A DNA stretch of 64,000 bases. It comes from Serinus canaria (lineage: Eukaryota > Chordata > Aves > Passeriformes > Fringillidae). Position 1 is the first letter of the stretch, and each line of letters starts with the position of its first letter. Below, in pieces: positions 1-13,700 of this stretch. The position numbers and the translations under genes were made by a program. Where the stretch lies: contig NC_066316.1 in assembly GCF_022539315.1 (NCBI RefSeq), positions 11,153,108-11,217,107 on the forward strand. Direction: 5' to 3'. The notes below the pieces were generated by a model, which had not been told where the DNA came from, made no database searches, and was given only the letters and a program-made list of their open reading frames with translations.

Positions 1-3000
1 TTTATTGAACATCTTCAGCTGTGCTCTTATGGATATTCCTAAGTCTTCTGTGATAAGCAGATCATTAATACATTTCCATGTATTAACTTCCTACGATGAT
101 AAAAAAGAATTATTGGAATATATTACTTGCTCTCTTTTTTGCTGTTGTTGGCAGTAGAAAATCATTAAAATGATTTAATTTTGTAGCTCCACCCAAAATG
201 TAGGAATTTGCACTTGGTCTGTTTTCCTACAGAGTGCTTATGAATTGCATGAGTTTTGATCTTTCCCTCATTAAGTGTGGCTGACAGCCTGGCAAAAATA
301 TGTAAAAGAGTTTTACCATAGAGGACATGCAGCAAATCAGCAGGGTCCTTTCTCTGCAAGTTCAGTCAGGATCTTCCTCTGTCTGCAGCACAAAGTTTGA
401 AATAATTATAAATAATTCTTTTCAAACTTTGCCTGTACTTTGCAGATTTAGAACAGGAAGTCATTGGAGTCCTTCTTATACAGCAATAACTGTTCAAAGG
501 GCCCTTTTCATATAATTTCCTGAAAAACAGGATCTGCTGCTAGGCAACAAATCTGAAAACATACCTGGTTCTCTGCAGTCAAATTCTGATTACAATCTCC
601 TAGTTGCTAATGGATAGCATGGCAAAAATGGGAGAACTGCTGCTTTACTCAGAGACTCTCACTGCACTCCTCAGTCCAGAAGCTCCACTGAGACCATCCT
701 GTCTTGTTCCAGGCACTGTGTTTGCAACAAAGGTTGAAAACATCTCAGCTTGGGAAGAAAGTTCAGGTTTGGAAGCCAAAGATTGTACAAATACAATCAG
801 GAGGGCTGAAGTCATTAAGGGATAGCACATAATTTATTTTGTATAGCCACAGAATCCAGTTATGAGAGATGCCTCTAATTTCTCTTTCTCTGTTAAATAT
901 AGAGTGGACAGAAGTGGTGCTGCACAGGTGATACCCTGTGAGCCCAACACATCAATTGGCTCACTGGAGCAGTGGCTGCAAAGCCATTCACCTCTTCCTG
1001 CTTGCCCACCTGCTCTGGAGAAGAGTAGTGGCTTTTTCTTGAATGGTAGGAGAGTAAAGTGAACCAGCAGGGCCACTTCTGGTCATTCTTCAAAAGTTTG
1101 CATTCCATTCTTTGGTTTCTGTGTTGCAGAATTTCATCTGTCACTAAAAAAACCCCTCCCGTTTTCTTTAAAAATTGTGTTCTGCCGTCTTCCTGCCTGC
1201 TGGTCCTGCTCTTACATGGTCCATTGCTCTGCTGCCAGCACAAAAGGTTCAAGTGTCTGTGTGATGAATTTGACTGAAGTGATTCATTTACAAAATTGCT
1301 TATTTTGACTTGCTGCAGTTTCCTGAGACCTGTTGTAGAATAAAACAGGAAGAGGGGGAGGCAGGATGTTGCAGGGACAGTAGAAAAGCAAGCTCTGGTA
1401 GAAAGAGTCCATTGCTTTTTTCAGCAACACAGATTTATGCCATCCCAAAATGAATTCATCTGGCCTACATCTAAGCACCAACATCCTGGAAAAGTACATG
1501 TTATGTGCAGAAAGGCAGAAGCATCACTTCTTGAGACATGGAATGCTCAATCTATAACAATTAAAGAAGAGATATTTCAGACAACTGAAGGGAAATGCTG
1601 GGAAAGGTTTCTGGGTAAACATGTGCACCCTCAGTTAGGTACATTACAATTATTCTTTTCTGAGTCAGGTTTATCAAACAAGCTGGATGTTGAACCTAGG
1701 AAATTTTAGGGAGTTTCATCATGAGGAAAATCCATTGAGCCTCACAAAAAGGATATGTATTAGGAGATGCCAGCTAAGGAGATGCTGTGCTTTTGGGCCA
1801 TTCACATAAGATAATAAAGGTTTGAAATCCATTTTCTTTTGTGGCTTTTTGGGAAATTTACATGCATATAGTTTGGCTTGAGGGAGCACTCTGAGAAGGA
1901 AACAATGAAGGCACATTGGGCTTCCAACAATGAATTCTTTCAGTGAGTGACTGAGAAAATCAGTCTTGAGATATACTGATTTCTCATCTCAAGCCTATGT
2001 TTTAGTTAGCACAGGAATTTTGCAGGGAAATGCTCAAGTTATCTAAAAAGCTTCCATTTTTACCCCTTCCTTATCCAGTTGTTGTTGTTAAGAAATCTTG
2101 AACTAATAAAGAGAATAAGAAAACTTGAATCAACTAGATTATTATGGAAAAATCTTTAAAAGAGTCTTGCACATGTAATTTTTCAAAGCCAGTGGTAAGG
2201 CTCCTGCCTGAATCTGCTTAGCTGGTGCATGGGAGACAATCACATTAACAACAAAAAAGCTCAAACCTTCATTAAAGTGAAAATCAAGGCACTAAATATG
2301 TTGGCTGACCATTTAAGGGTCTATGTTATTTATTCTCTCCCTGGCAAAGCTTTCAGGGTTGGCTGTAGGGGACTGAGGGCTTTGCTCTATCAGTGCTTTC
2401 AGCCTACATGAAGGACAGCAGTAAAGTTTATTTCTGTGCCTGCATTCTACTTGGTCCTTATAAAATTTCATCTATGTTTGTTCTTCCTTAGCTAGCAGAG
2501 GAGCAAATTGCCATTAGTCTCCTGGCAGGCTGTCAGCAAAATATTATTTCAAGTTCTCTAAGTAGAAAACAAATGTTTTGGTTTTTTATGTGTATGCTTC
2601 TTTCCTGTCTTTTCACCCTTTTCATCCATCTAATTTTTGTCTTTTTTTAGTCACACCCTCCACTCACGGTGCTTTAAAGCTTAATTTTGCTTTACAGGGT
2701 CTTCACTGATCAAACATTCAGTGATGATATAGCTGTGGCTTTCTCCAGGCACGGTGGTGTGCTGGGCAATGGCAACAGTAAAAGATCAAGGACAAGGCTA
2801 TTTATGTAAATCTGAAAATTAGTTGCCCTAATTGGTGGTGAAAAACCATCAGGTTAATGTTCATGTAAAGACTTTTTTTAACACTCCCACTTGAATGTTT
2901 TCAGAAACTCCTTTAAGATTGCTGAGAAGTAACAGACTTTCCATTTGTGATATGTCAGGGTATACTTTAATTTTTGCCGTGCCAGATGTAGAAAGGTGTC

Positions 3001-6000
3001 AGTTTGGTGGGTATGTGGGGCTGTCTGAGTCAGGGCCATGGTGTGGTTATGGATCAAAGGGCTCTGAGCTCTGGAATGTTGCCAAAGTTTCACGAGCAAA
3101 GCCCAAGGGAACAGCCTGAATTGGGCTGAAGTTGTTCCCTGTGATCTCTGAAAGGGGGAGCAGGGAGCGGGAGAGCCTCTGAAACACTAAACATGACAAG
3201 AGGGCTCTTGGAGGGTAGGAAAGCAGAGATTGCTGCAAGCATGTGGCCTCTCATGTTACCAACAGGGACAGAGCAGCCTCCAGGATGTGCTGGATCTGTA
3301 AGAATAGGCTGTCTTGAATTAATAAATCCTGATTTATATGCAAGGGAGCTATGTGTGTCTAGCTCATGCTGGTCCAAGCAAATCTTTCATAAAAGGACTT
3401 TTCAAAAGCAGTAGACCAGGCCTTTTAAATATTTTAATGGGAAGAAGCACTTGAAAGTAAGTTTTTCATGTATAGCAGGTTCTAAATTTCTCTTATTTTA
3501 CTTTTATATTTTCTTCCATTAGCTTTTGAAAAGCAAGATGACTTAATCACATTTCAGGACTGGTGATTTAAATTATCCTCACAGGTTTTTTTTCCCTGAC
3601 AGAAAGTGGGTGTTACAGTCAAATCTTGCAGGGATAATAAGGAATCCTGTTCTAATCAGTAATAGCAAAGGAATTGAATAATATTTTCTTCTGGAGAAGA
3701 ATATATAAAAGCTAATGTAATGTCATTCATGTTAGTGAACTGGGCTGCCATGGCAGTCATTCCAGAGCAGAGCTCTGCTCCCACCTGCTCTCACAGGAAT
3801 CTCTGCTATCATATTCATGAGTGATTGAAGATGAACACTGAGATGATATTATTTGCAAATGCAAGGGGATTATTTAAGAAAATCAAAGTGAAATGCCGTG
3901 CTTGAGGATTTTCTGAGGGGCTCCAAAATGCTGAATGTCTGGTTAAGTGGTAGGTGGAATTAAGCAGCAATACACACAAAGTAATTCATGCTAGGAAAAA
4001 GTCACTTTAATTATGCCAGCACAGCAATGGGATGTGGTGGCACTGAGCTGAGGAAATTGTGCAGCCATTGTAAATAGCTCTCATCAAACTGCTCAGTGCT
4101 CAGAAGTGACCAGAAATCCCAGTGGATAGGAGTAGCTGTGGGGAGAGGAGGCAAGACCAGGAGAGAAAGCAGCCTTGTGCTATTATGCAGTCATGGTTTA
4201 TCCCCTTCCTGAGCACTCCATGTGTGTTCAGTACCTGTTCCTCATTATTAACTGAAGTGGGGAAAATACAGGGCACTGCAGCAGGGAGGATTACAAGTAG
4301 GGATTAGCTTTCCTACATGGGGCAGCTAGGCATGCTAAGGAAAAGAAATACCCAAGAGAATATGAAAGTATTTTTATAAATATATGATTATACAGCCATT
4401 AGAAGCAGCAGGAGGTTAATAAATTGATTTTTAGAATGAAATGGAAATACATCAAGGACTTCCTGAGATAAGGCTGTTTCTGCAGTTCCAGAAGTCCCAA
4501 ACATGTCCATTACTGGAAGCTGTGACTGTATTAGAGTAGTAATTACTACAGAGCAGTTCTGCCTTTCTGTGCTGCTCTTGAAAGCACAGTGCTGAACTAG
4601 CTGGTCTTATGTGCCATTTCCCAGCTTAATTTGCAACTTCTCTCCCTAATTATTACATCACTAGTTTATACCCTGTATTGAGAGCAACAGGAAATTGCTA
4701 GTGAAAGTAATCACAGACTCAGAGAAACATTAGGCTGAAAAAAAAAATATATAAATCTATCATCAAGTGGGTTGTGTACAGTCATTCTAAACTTTGTAAT
4801 CAGATTCCATGAAAATTAGAGTGTTAAGACACAGATGGCAGCAGATGACACAAGCCAATATTTCAACAATTTCTCAAAAAACCTTTTTGATTCACTGTCA
4901 AATCAAGTCAAATTAGGGTGAGCCATTAATTAAGATGGCTCTTTTGTATTCAGTAGGCATTGTGAATATTTTAATTTTTTTTACTTAGTAATAAGAGCTT
5001 TCTGGCCAGAAATTTTGGTCTGTAGCTCCTTAAAAAAGAAACTCATTGTTGACATTCAGTATTAAGAAAAAATAACTAACTCAGCATTGGTGAGTTGATG
5101 ATGTTTCTAAATTTATACACAGATTAAAAATACCTTAAGACTTCATGTAAAAACACCTTTATTTCCTTTTTCTGCCTTTGTTTCTTAGGACTCTCTGCTT
5201 CTAATATATAATGCTCTTGAGAGAAATATTTATTAAAATGTTTGCAGAAAACATTTAAAAGTGCTTATAAATTAAAATTCTATGGAGAAACAATCCAGTC
5301 TTTCTATTGTAATACTACAGTCTAAAGACTTATTTTCAGGGAATGGAAAATTAGTTGGTTATTTTTTCCAAAAAAAAAAAGTGTAAATAGGTACTTAAAT
5401 CATTAATAGTTCCATTGAGAAAGCATTTAATTTTATTAAATAAATGAATAGGGTTTTTTTCCAAAAACAAAGCCATAGTAGTTCAGTGGTGCTGTGTTAT
5501 CTCAAGAACTTTTCAAGGAAAACCAGCCAAATTGCCATCTCTCTGCAGGCTGGATGCTGCTTTTCTGCTCAGCACAACACCTGCTCACAGCTGCCCTAAT
5601 GTACACTTGTAAGGAACTCATAGAATAAGTGTTTGTGATTTTTGTTTTTTTTAAAGAGAATGTACATGCATTTGGTAGGAAACTAAGGAAAGGAGAAACA
5701 GAGTCAAAGAGAGTGAAATTGGAATGGGGTGTCTGGTTCTGCCTGGCACAGCCAGTGAGCTCTGGCCTATGTTGAGGGGAATTGCCAAGTTTCTGTCTGT
5801 CCCTCTCATATTAATAGATACTACTTCTAAATCATCAAAAAAAAGTGCAACTAATTTCAGTGAGAGTCAGATCTGATCCTATTTCTCAGCTTTGTGTGAT
5901 GAGGAGAGCCAAGCTGCTTAGGAAATGTTTGGCTCCCTCTTCTTCAGTCAAAGAAGGAAAAAATGAAAAGGGTGCCAAACTAAAATTTTGCAGAAATAAA

Positions 6001-8651
6001 AATTATTTTGATACATTTCTATATTTGCTCTGCTGGAAGTCTGGAGTAAAACCCTGGTAAGGAATTATCTCACTCTTTCAGCACTATGACCAGTGAAACC
6101 TGATTATAGACAGTAGAGAACAGCACATGGGCATAGAGCTTTTGTCCTTTTCATATGTAGCACAGAAATTGAGTTGTCCACCAATTTGCATAAATACAAG
6201 TTCACAGAATCTGGTTTCTGAGTCATCTGTGGCATTTTGATGGCCCCTCCTTTACTGCATCTGCAGAAGACCTTTGTGTAAGTATGTATTAGTTTTACTA
6301 ATGGCTCCCTGGCTGTTCCAGAAAGGTGCCTCGTTTATCCTTGCTTCACTCCTCTGCAGCAAGGCAGCATTTCAAAAGTTCAGTCTTGATGAAGGAGCCT
6401 AGCAAGCCCTCAGCTACAACATTATTCTTCATTAATGTTATAAGAACAGTAATTCATTTCTCAGTGTGCTTTTTTTGAAGAGCTGATAACATTAAAAACA
6501 TCTACCCAGTGCATGTCACTGATGAGCAGTTACTTATATTAAAAGCACTTACTCTGTATCTAGCACATTTTGCATTTATGTCTATTAAAATGCATGAAAC
6601 ATCTATCATAACATTTTAAGCACTCAGTAGCTTATTACTGGAACCACATAACTGCTTCCTTATTATCTCTTCTTGACAATAACTTTAATGAATTATATTC
6701 AGGTAGCTGCTGAAATTTCCATCCAAGCACATTACTTTTTTGGATGACATGTCAAGAGGTTAACTTATGCTCCCTTCCAGCTGATTTCTAGGCCTCAATC
6801 CATCAGACCAGTCACTTCAAAGGAGATATTGCTCTGTTGAGCTGAGACATCAAGATAAAGTTGGCTTTCTGAGATGCAGTCCCCTTTGGGAAGTGTGCAA
6901 AGAGTTCTTCAGCAGTTATTTGTCTAGGCAGTCTTGAAGCAACAAGACACACGATGAAGACCAAGACATGGAATGAGGAAAACCAGTTAAAGGAAAAAGG
7001 GAGCTGTGGTTCATGTAGCTTATACTGATTCTGTGGTGTTATTTCTCATTCATTTTATATTCTGTGAGATTTTCCTCCAGGGAGCGAAGTGCATGTACAT
7101 AGATAAAATATCATTAGTTAACAGTTCCTCTCTGACTCTGCACATTAAGGCATTTCTCACTAGTAGTAAAATCTGTCTGGAAAAGAAAGCTCAAATAGGT
7201 AAGTCAACAATTCCATCTTTCACTTACATGCCATGAACTGTTTATATATGACTTGTGGAAGTTGGATCAGAAGTGAAAAATAGCAATCACGCTCGCTGCC
7301 ATTGAAGGAGTTACAGTTTTACCAAAATTTAAGCACAGTTGTTGAATATTAGAGAAAAATTGCCTGCTGAATTTTTGTTGTGGTTGCTGGTGTACTTTGA
7401 CCTGTCTCTGCAGTTTTTGCTGTGTAACATTTCAGCAGCTTGAAAACAAGTCTGCTGTCTCCTGGGAGGAAAGGCCCACGGCGTTTGCTCAGGAGGGAAG
7501 AAGCATTCTCACATCTCCAGCTAGCAGGAGACAGCTGCCACCACCACTGACATGATACAAGACTCTTAGGAACCCAGCTGACGAGCTAATTGGCTGGGAA
7601 TAAGAGCAGCACCACCTCTGAAAGTCAGCAGCATGGATTCTTGATTCCCTAAAATTGCGTAAATCAAGATACAGAGCGCACCTTAAGAAAGTGCAAGTAG
7701 GCACTTCTGTCAAGGAGCTCACTTGTTTTGTTACATAAAAAATTGTCACTTGCTGATGCTGAGCACAACCCCAAAGAGATGATAAATGGCACAAGAGCAC
7801 TGGAGAGATCCTCTCCATGTTAGAAACAGCTCCATGTACTACAGCTATGCTTTTCCACTCAGGCATGCAAGAGTATAGCCATCAAAGTCAGTGGAGGCTG
7901 ATCATAGAGCAGGGAAAAACCTTTGTGTTCATCCATTTGTGATTTCTGAAAACAATCTGAAATGTCTATTTTAGTCCTCCTGCCTTGACTCATGTCTGCC
8001 TAGAAATATCCAAGAATAAGCAGTGTCAAGAAATTGTGCTTTTTTTGATCCATGATGATTATAAAAATATTTTAAAACTGTTAAATAATAATAATAAACC
8101 TTTAAATATTTTTATTCTTAATTAGGCAAAATGTTATAATTCAGCATTTAAATTACAAAAAAAAAAAAAACAAAACCACCAAATAAAGGATATGAGTGTG
8201 AGATTTACTTGTAACTATTTTATAACAACTGCTTTTGGGATGAAGACACCTGTAAATTAAGAGGAGCCTATTCTTAGAATAAAGTCACAGTCCAAAATTC
8301 TCTTCCTTTCTATGCCAGCTAGTTTTCAATCTGCTTATTCTTAAGAACATTATGTGAGATATAAGGGTAAAAGGAAATATTTAAATGGGTTTTTTTCCTG
8401 TTATGGTAATTTAACTAAACATAAAGATAATTTTTTTCCATCAAAAGGTAAATTATGGATAAGCATACTTAAGTTGTGCTTACTTATATTTTAAAATGTA
8501 ATGAGTTTTGACAGCCATGGTTTTGATATGAATGGGCACAGTCAATATCAATGTCAGAAAGGCTAATGTGGCAAAGCTGTTTCTTCCTCTTTTTTTCCTG
8601 TTGTCACTTATAATCTAGCCAATATACAACAATTATTCCAGTTCTCTCCAT

Positions 8652-8686
8652 AAAAAAAAACAAACAAACAAACAAACAAAAAAGAA
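8652..8686. repeat. A-rich (CAAA)n simple repeat
   Basis: A run of nine A is followed by about six CAAA units and another A run. It is low-complexity intronic sequence with no flanking element that I recognise. Confidence 0.85.
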
Positions 8687-10744
8687 ATAATCAAATGTGT
8701 GGCTACTTTTTCTACAAAGATTGCTGTAAGTGAGGTTGCTTTTACTTCACTGGGTGTAAGTGGAAAGAGGTAGAACAGGTTCTTCAGGCTCCTAAGGGTA
8801 CCCTTGGAGATCTGCTGCATCTGTTGCCTGGAGCACTGCTGTCTCTCAGTCTTATTTGTTTATTTGTTTATCAGCTGAATGACATCAGTTAAGGTCCACA
8901 TTTTAAAAGTTATTCACATAGCCATCTCCTTGTGAAACCCTGCTTCCAAGTCAGAACTCCTCCAGATCTCCTGGGCTCAGAGGAGGCAGCAAAATTCCCC
9001 TGGTAGCTCTGGGCACCTAATTTGAGCAGTAACTTGTAAAGATGGTGTCTAAGGAAATGGAGATTATCAGGTGTAGCCCAGTCCATTCCTTTGAAAACTT
9101 AGAGGAATGTTCTTGCTGCTCCTAGAAATCCATGACAAGAAATGGATGTTTCTGTCTCTGTGGTTTTTAAAGTTTGGGTCTTTTGGTTTGCTTGTCAAGA
9201 CCAGAATAGTGAGTCTGCTAGGGTAAAAATCAAACCCTTCTTCAGGAAAGGAGAAACTTAACTTAAATTTGTTTTAACATTTCTGTTTTCCCCTGCTTTA
9301 AGCCACATCTCACAAATCAGTAGGATTGATAAAACTCTGAATTTATTCAGAAATAATGAATAATAGAGATTCTGGCTACCATTAAAGTAACATTGAACAA
9401 TTAATATTTATTTTTTTAAAAAGTTGAAATTCAATATTGCTTAAAATTGGGGGTTAATGTTAGTTTTAGTACTATTTTGCATAGGAGCTCAGAAGTTTCC
9501 ACATAATTTCTCATTATTTTCATTCCTATTCTTTTTATAGAGGTGGAAAAAGTAATAATAACTCCAGATGAACTAGCCATTCTTTTCTCCAGCAGTTTTA
9601 CAAAGTTTTTGTTAAATTTTCCATTGAAACAAGCTTTCAGAATTTGAAAGCTCAGTGTAATGCAAAAATCCTGCATGGGAGAATTTAAGTCTTTTAAAGG
9701 GATTAAAATTTCCCAATTTCTTTTTCATGCAATAGCAAGCTTATGGTGGATGATATTTAAAAGAAAAATAAATTCAGTTATTAAATGGGATAGAAGGCTT
9801 GTGAAATAGCTGCTTTCCTAATGTACAGCAGTAGCTTAGGTAGAATGAAGTCAAAGGTATTGACTTTAAAGTGTTTGTGTTAATTTTGACTTAAAATGCT
9901 CAAACATATTCAGCTTAAAATTTGTGGAATTTTTCATTATAGCAGCCATGTCAGGTTAATGTGAAAACAAATTAAGATTTACTAAAACCACACAAGTAGT
10001 TTGTGGAAGAGGATCTGGTGAATTTCAACCCACACTGAGAAGTCTTGAGTGTATTTAAAAAAATTTAGCTTCATCCAAGGCAGGATTTGACCTTACAGTG
10101 TGATTGTAAAGCTGCACAACTTTTGCAAGTGCACATTTCCTTACCTGCAGTAAATACAGGGTAAATTATCTTGCACTACATTTTTTTTAAATTAGCATAG
10201 GACTGCCAGGTATTGAAAGTTCTTGCTCACCTCACCTACAGCAAAGGCAGCTGTCAGGTTCACCATGGTTTCTGAAAATGTCTCAGGGCATTCAGCAGTG
10301 AGCTGACAAAGCAACAACCACATCTTTTCATGCTCATTGACTTTGCTTTAGTTCAGAGCCTTGGGGTGGATTCATACAACGTTTAGGACCTTTAGCACGT
10401 TTTCTGATAGTCACAATCCTCAGAGAGCAGTGTGAAAGAGAAACTGCACTCTTATTAAAAACAGAGGGATCTAGCTGATTTCTGGGTTTAGCTGCTTTTA
10501 AAAGATCCTTTTCTTTCATTATTTCTAAGGAAAAGGAAAATTACATGTCCTTAGGGCTGTTTGTGTTTCACTTGCTTAGATAGATGAGTTACAAAACAAA
10601 ATTAAAATGGAACTAATTATAAGCCATAAATGTTTGAAGTTATATATTGAGAGAGGTCTCTAAGATAAGTCATAATGCAGTAACAAGATCAATTTTATCC
10701 TCTCATGTGCTCTGAGTTCACAGAGAGTTGTTATTGCAACTCCA

Positions 10745-10767
10745 CCCCCCCCCCCTTTTTTTTTTTT
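10745..10767 (+). repeat. C11-T12 homopyrimidine tract followed by a cryptic 3' splice-like site
   Basis: Eleven C (10745-10755) run directly into twelve T (10756-10767), followed by CTTTCAG ending at 10774. The composition equals a strong polypyrimidine tract plus AG acceptor, but the sequence behind it has no neurexin similarity. It is probably a decoy or pseudo-exon acceptor. Such asymmetric homopurine-homopyrimidine stretches are also prone to non-B DNA structure and length change. Confidence 0.85.
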
Positions 10768-13700
10768 CTTTCAGGAAATACAGTTCAGATTAGTGTAGAC
10801 CAAATTATTGACCTTTGGGAGCATATGTCTGTCTTCTACACATCCTTTTGTCCAACAGGGAAGTCTAGAGGCCAGGACTTGCAACTCCAAAGTTTACTGC
10901 TTTCTGATGTTTTTCTTTCTTTCTCCATCTTGCTGAAATTGAGTACTGGTTCTATTTGTAGAGAATAGACTTTCACAAGACAGTGGCTCCTCAGCAGCAC
11001 CTTTCTTGGCAGAATCTCTAGATTTAATTTAGTCCAAAGGTTCTGCCTGTGCTCTGCCTTCCCACCTGGATCCACTGGCTCTGTTTAGACATCAGCTGTG
11101 TCACAGTGAATATCTCACAGCTTAAAAGCACATAAATGGATGAGTATGTGTGATATTGCACCCTAAATTAAACAGTTTCCAAAAGAAAGGCAAAGCTGGC
11201 AGGAGGAAAATGCACGGCAACTCAGACCATGGTCAGGGAAGCAAATTTAGAGCAAAGAACCAGACAAATGAAAACTCTGTGCCCTCAGAAATGGACGTGG
11301 TACTTGATTCCTGGATTGGTCATTTTTATATCCTGCCACAGGTTTTTCTTCCCCAGTGAATTCACTGTCTGTGCTGTTTCTCCTTCCTAGTGAACTAGAT
11401 CTATATTAAATGCAGCCTGTTTGTAGTTTGGCCATGTAGGGGAAGCCAGTAGAATTTTCAAAAGTATCTTGTTTAGCTTTCTACATTTCTTTATGAGAAA
11501 TATAGATATGCCTAGATGGAAATATTTAATATTATATTCTTGTTATTCTAAGAAATATGAGCAAATCTGTCGTAGAGCTGCAATGAAGGCTGATGAATGA
11601 TATTAGCAGCTCCAATCTCCTTCATTTTAATTTCTGAAATGTCAAATTTTGTTTAAAAAAAAAAAGGGATAAAAATATCCTTAAATTCCAATACATTACC
11701 TAAATTGCCAAAAGCAATTTTGCCTATAATAAAACTATTGTGGGCTGAAGCAGTTGGATCAAGCTATGCAAGATTGATATGTTTTCCTTGATACAATGCA
11801 GTGAATGTGCTATTCTTGTGGAATTTTCCATATGAGTCTGCTGGGGAGAAAATACAGTGGACAAAATGTCTTTTACTTGCAATTAGATTTTTTTTTTTAA
11901 GTTTACCTATGAATTAGCTGTAAATGATAACCTGATACACATTTCTAATGTTTAAAAAGCAAGGTAACTTTTCTGTTAGCAAGAAACACGTTTATCCAGG
12001 GAATTTTGGGATGACACCAGCACAGTCTTTCAAAACACAGTTGATTCACTGTATTAATTGACTTTTTAAGCTCAGCTGTGCTAATGAGTGTTTTGGAAGA
12101 CCAGCAATATTTCTGCAGCCAGCCATAGAAAGGACAGTGAAGGTTAAGATGCCTTACCCTGTGTGTCTTGTGTTTCTGTTCCTGCTCTGGAGGAATCTCT
12201 CCTGAACCTTTTGTGCTGCAGCCTGGCAATGCAGATGCCTCGTGAGGTTTGCACAGTGACTGTGAGTCTGGCTGAGAGCTGGAACAGAAGCCTAGATTAG
12301 AGGGATGCTAAATTCACTCTGGGAGCAGGATAACTGAGATGGCACAGAGTCCTCTTGTCGTGCACCAGGTATTTACAATGACACTCAGGTGTCTCTCAGA
12401 GCCACACAGCTGTCTATGCATAGCAAGCTGAACCCTAAAATATTTATTATTTCAGCTGAAATCTTGACAATCCTGACCTTAAGTAACTTTCTCTATTAAC
12501 TGAATTGGTCCCAGAGTTTTGTCTTCTTGTCTAAATGTCTTTTTGTCTTGTTACTGATAGCTGTACTATCAGTTTCTATTTTAGTAGCACAGTTTTCTTG
12601 TAGCAAACCAGGCTGAAAACTCTGATCTTTCTTTAGCTGACTAATATAATAAATAGTAGTGATTTGCCTGGGTTCCACTGGTTAGTACAGCATTCACTGA
12701 ACCACCCAGTCTCCCTTGCTAATCTCTGTTTATGGTGCCTCTTTCTATATTTCATATCTATTTTCATGGCAGAATTGAATGCTCCAAGCATTTTGGTAAA
12801 TGCCTTAATTAGTAGTGGTGGATTGCATGATGAGAAACAAATTTAGATAACTCATTTTGAACGTGTTTCAGTACAATGCAAGAGCTAGTATCTTCTTTCA
12901 AAATCATCAGCTTGTTTAAGTAGTTGGTTAAAAAGTAAAGTACCACAGGATAGATCTCTCTAAGAGGAAAGTTGTGCATATTAAAGTTAATTGATTGACT
13001 TGTTGTTTGCTTGGAATTCAGCAAATCTTCAGCACTTGAGTTAGGCTGAATAAGCTCCTCCCAAGGTAGTAAAGAGAAAAGGAATCTCCAGAGAAAATTT
13101 AGAATATTCAGCGTGCTGGAAATGAGATTTTTTTTTTTTTCCTTTGGGAGATTCATACTTTTTTCCTTTAACTTTGAAAGGGCTGTTAAGTTCCAGCTGA
13201 GATGCTGACAACAAAGTAAGCTCAGCTTTGAATGCCAAAGTAAACATATAACAGGGAATGTTTGGGGCTTTATATCTCTTAGCTCATGGTGAATTTCACC
13301 ATCAATATTTGTACCTGTATCAACTGACTGCACAGTCTGCATTTTGCTTTGTAAAAGGGTGTTTGTACAAGCAATTATCTGCTTTTAAATGGATGTGGAA
13401 ATTTTACTGGCATGATGGACTCTGAGCAAACTGTGGTAGCCATAAAAGTGACACTGCATCTTTTATTTGGTACTATCCATTTTCTCTAAGGATGCATAAA
13501 ATCTGGTAGTTTTTTAAGCCTTTAAAAATAGGAAAAGAGCTGAACATAGATGTTGATAATAAATGTCATACTTAAGCAAGAGGAGTTAATTAATGGTTTT
13601 TTTTTTTTTCCAGTTTGCATCTTGTCTCAGAAAGAAAAGGTTTATGATTAAGGTTTTGGTATCTGAGAGCATCAGTAGATCAGAAAGTGAGCAAGTGCTG

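Noticed and set aside
7489..7866. Minus-strand open frame of 125 codons
   Set aside because: No similarity that I recognise, no supporting splice or promoter signals, intronic position.
12809..13342. Minus-strand open frame of 177 codons
   Set aside because: No recognisable domain, biased low-complexity composition, located in an NRXN1 intron, with an overlapping alternative frame on the same strand.
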